Assembly (NCBI RefSeq): GCF_018310345.1
Contig: NZ_JAGXBY010000001.1
Location: 310,001-374,000 of the forward strand
Direction: 5' to 3'
Source: Ornithinibacillus massiliensis
GTDB taxonomy: Bacteria; Bacillota; Bacilli; Bacillales; Amphibacillaceae
DNA length: 64,000 nucleotides
A program made the translations under genes and the position numbers. The notes beneath the pieces were generated by a model that saw only the letters and a program-made list of their open reading frames with translations, did no database searches and was not told where the DNA came from. Shown one piece after another: positions 62,614-64,000 of the stretch; within the stretch, counting starts at the first letter, position 1; each line of letters starts with the position of its first letter.

Positions 62614-63294
62614 GTTTTACCTGCTATTCTAACTATAAAGGCATTCTGCAAAAAGAGGTTCTTTATTGCTATCTATTGCAAGTTTATAAGTTGGTTAAAT
62701 GTGGGAAATGTTTTATTCAATATTAATCACTAGTAATAAATATAATTATTATAATCAATATAAATAATATTAATGAATTAATTCATTATAACGATTAATA
62801 ATGAATTATAATTGTTTTTACCCATTATAGATCTGATTAGTGAATAGAAATGAACACCATAAAATAGAGTTATTGCAGTTAGAACGCACATAGAAGTGAA
62901 AGATTGGTAATAAACAAAATACCAAAAAACATTGAAATTAATAGAAAAAATTCATGAAAAAAATCATTTATAAGTGAAATCGAACATATTTAGACCATGA
63001 AAAAAATACCTAAAAGAGGTAGTTTAATATACTTGTCATATGAAAAAAATGAATAAATAAGTAAACGAGAGATTTTCAACGACACTTAATTCATTTTGGT
63101 CAAAATAAAATAATACAATCGAATTTGAAGAGATATGGAGAATTCTATAAAAATTATTAAAATCCACAATTCTAGGTTTTAATGATCAAACAATTGACTG
63201 TAATTGCTATTAGGCTCTGGCAAACTAAATACTTGTAGATGATTAGATTCGCGTTATTATTATGTACAAGTAAAGAATGTGGGGGCGAATAAAT
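62614..63294. other. Long AT-rich noncoding region with direct repeats
   Basis: About 680 bp without a gene. A near-pure AT stretch lies at 62734-62818 with the palindrome AATGAATTAATTCATT at about 62771. Further on, ATGAAAAAAAT recurs three times with equal spacing. No promoter or tRNA was recognised. Confidence 0.5.
62954..63050. repeat. Three ATGAAAAAAAT repeats at 43-bp spacing
   Basis: Exact 11-mers at 62954, 62997 and 63040. Intervening DNA is not repeated. About four helical turns apart. Confidence 0.7.
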
Positions 63295-63627
63295 ATGTCT
63301 ATTTTGAAATACTTGGGTATATGTACGAATTTTGGTGACTATCCTTACATAACTGATATGTTAGTTGATTGGGCAGAGTTTGATGAAAAGAAAATTGATT
63401 GTTTTTTACTTGATGATATTGGCATGCTGGATTTCTTATTAAAATTTATTGATCGTACTACGTTTAGCAGAGTGTTAGTGTATGATATTGAAGAAATAGA
63501 TAGTTTGAAGAACCTTAAGAGTTTCTCAAACATTTGCAGAAAGTATAACCTCGAATGGTCAATAATTCGTCAGGATTTACATTCAGACGTTGCCGTGGAA
63601 CCAGATTATTTATTGAAGGTTGTTTAA
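63295..63627 (+). CDS. Hypothetical protein, 110 residues
   Basis: Soluble protein (ILKYLGICTNFGDYPYITDM, DCFLLDDIGMLDFLLKFIDR, NICRKYNLEWSIIRQDLHSD). ATG 63295 preferred over 63277 because a GGGGG run precedes it at a suitable distance. Not recognised. Confidence 0.55.
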   Translation: MSILKYLGICTNFGDYPYITDMLVDWAEFDEKKIDCFLLDDIGMLDFLLKFIDRTTFSRVLVYDIEEIDSLKNLKSFSNICRKYNLEWSIIRQDLHSDVAVEPDYLLKVV

Positions 63628-63719
63628 ATTTATTTATCTACAAAAATACCTTAGTGTTTATTTCGTAGATAAACGGATATTAGTAGTAAAGTAACAAATG
63701 CGGTTATGGAGTGATTGAA

Positions 63720-64000
63720 ATGTTTGAGCCTAAAGAGGTTTTTATAACAAAAAGAGTAAAAAGTAAAATAATGCCCGAAATTATAAAAGGTATGATGGAC
63801 TCCATTATGGAAATGAAAAAGGGAGTTCACGTCGATTATTTACAGGTATTTAATATTTCTTTATCAAAAGGCGGAAGAACTACTTATATAGATCATTCGC
63901 AAGAAGAACCACTATATCAAAAGAAACTTATGCTCACAAATACAAATAATAAGTTTTCTGGTAAGGTTTTTATTATTGATGATGGGAAATGTATTACAGT
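63720..64000 (+). CDS. DUF960 family protein, cut by window end
   Basis: Partial frame from ATG 63720 behind GGAGTG. The N-terminus MFEPKEVFITKRVKSKIMPE and HVDYLQVFNISLSKGGRTTY fit DUF960, a small family common on Firmicutes mobile elements. No stop before the edge. Function not described. Confidence 0.7.
   Translation, partial: MFEPKEVFITKRVKSKIMPEIIKGMMDSIMEMKKGVHVDYLQVFNISLSKGGRTTYIDHSQEEPLYQKKLMLTNTNNKFSGKVFIIDDGKCIT

Larger units (their letters stand above)
40000..64000. mobile_element. Integrated defence-carrying element (right end outside window)
   Basis: From the prkA junction onward the gene set changes to recombinase, restriction-modification, replication initiator with iterons, many small unknown genes, a DISARM-like operon, Vsr and DUF960. 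The base composition becomes more AT-rich and intergenic spaces larger. No structural phage genes, portal, terminase or conjugation genes are visible in the 24 kb seen. It could be a replicating satellite, a plasmid-like integrative element or a prophage cut by the window end. Confidence 0.8.

Noticed and set aside
62734..62818. CRISPR-like or repeat array in the AT-rich region
   Set aside because: No regular repeat-spacer pattern; only AT-rich palindromes.
1..64000. tRNA or rRNA genes
   Set aside because: None recognised by eye; insertion target is a protein gene and not a tRNA.

Overview
The window looks like a chromosome segment of a low-GC, endospore-forming member of the Bacillaceae. 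Support comes from CotF-like coat genes, a gamma-SASP motif, a SinI-like peptide, prkA, DUF3231 and YetF/DUF421 proteins, strong AGGAGG-type ribosome binding sites and frequent TTG/GTG starts. I cannot fix the genus; the gene set would suit the Oceanobacillus/Virgibacillus/Ornithinibacillus neighbourhood.

Layout. 1-40000 is host chromosome: a sugar ABC transporter; two YetF proteins; a VOC protein divergent from an ECF sigma factor; a DNA-binding fusion of an HTH domain with an F1-ATPase beta-like domain, divergent from mqo; a MerR-controlled ABC exporter; two divergent copies of a small-protein plus CotF-like pair; a complete NAD salvage regulon (nrtR-pncA-pncB-nadD-nadE) with matching operator-like sites; divergent manganese catalases; a DUF368 (PopT) protein; a beta-propeller lectin; a TerC protein; an alpha/beta pseudohydrolase fused to a SARP-type DNA-binding domain; and a SinI-like ORF. 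Four intergenic tandem arrays of unrelated sequence have periods near 21 or 52.5 bp.

From about 40000 to the window end lies a mobile element inserted into prkA. The kinase frame runs normally to its conserved ISADELIV segment and then changes to unrelated sequence. A large serine recombinase gene sits directly at the junction. The element carries (i) a Type II-like restriction-modification locus with two adjacent nuclease-like proteins, one with a B3-type DNA-binding domain, and a cytosine-C5 methyltransferase with an inserted zinc ribbon; (ii) a lambda-O-like replication module with four 21-bp iterons and an AT-rich tract inside the initiator gene; (iii) small unknown genes; (iv) a four-gene operon ending in drmA and drmB, the core of DISARM anti-phage systems, but without drmC beside it and with what may be a split drmE; (v) a convergent GHKL ATPase and a Vsr endonuclease; (vi) membrane, zinc-ribbon and DUF960 proteins. 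The right end and the other half of prkA are outside the window.

The main hypothesis is that this is a replicating, excisable defence island that splits a sporulation-linked gene, in the manner of the sigK skin element, and carries an atypical DISARM variant. All functional statements are from reading the sequence; no database search was run.
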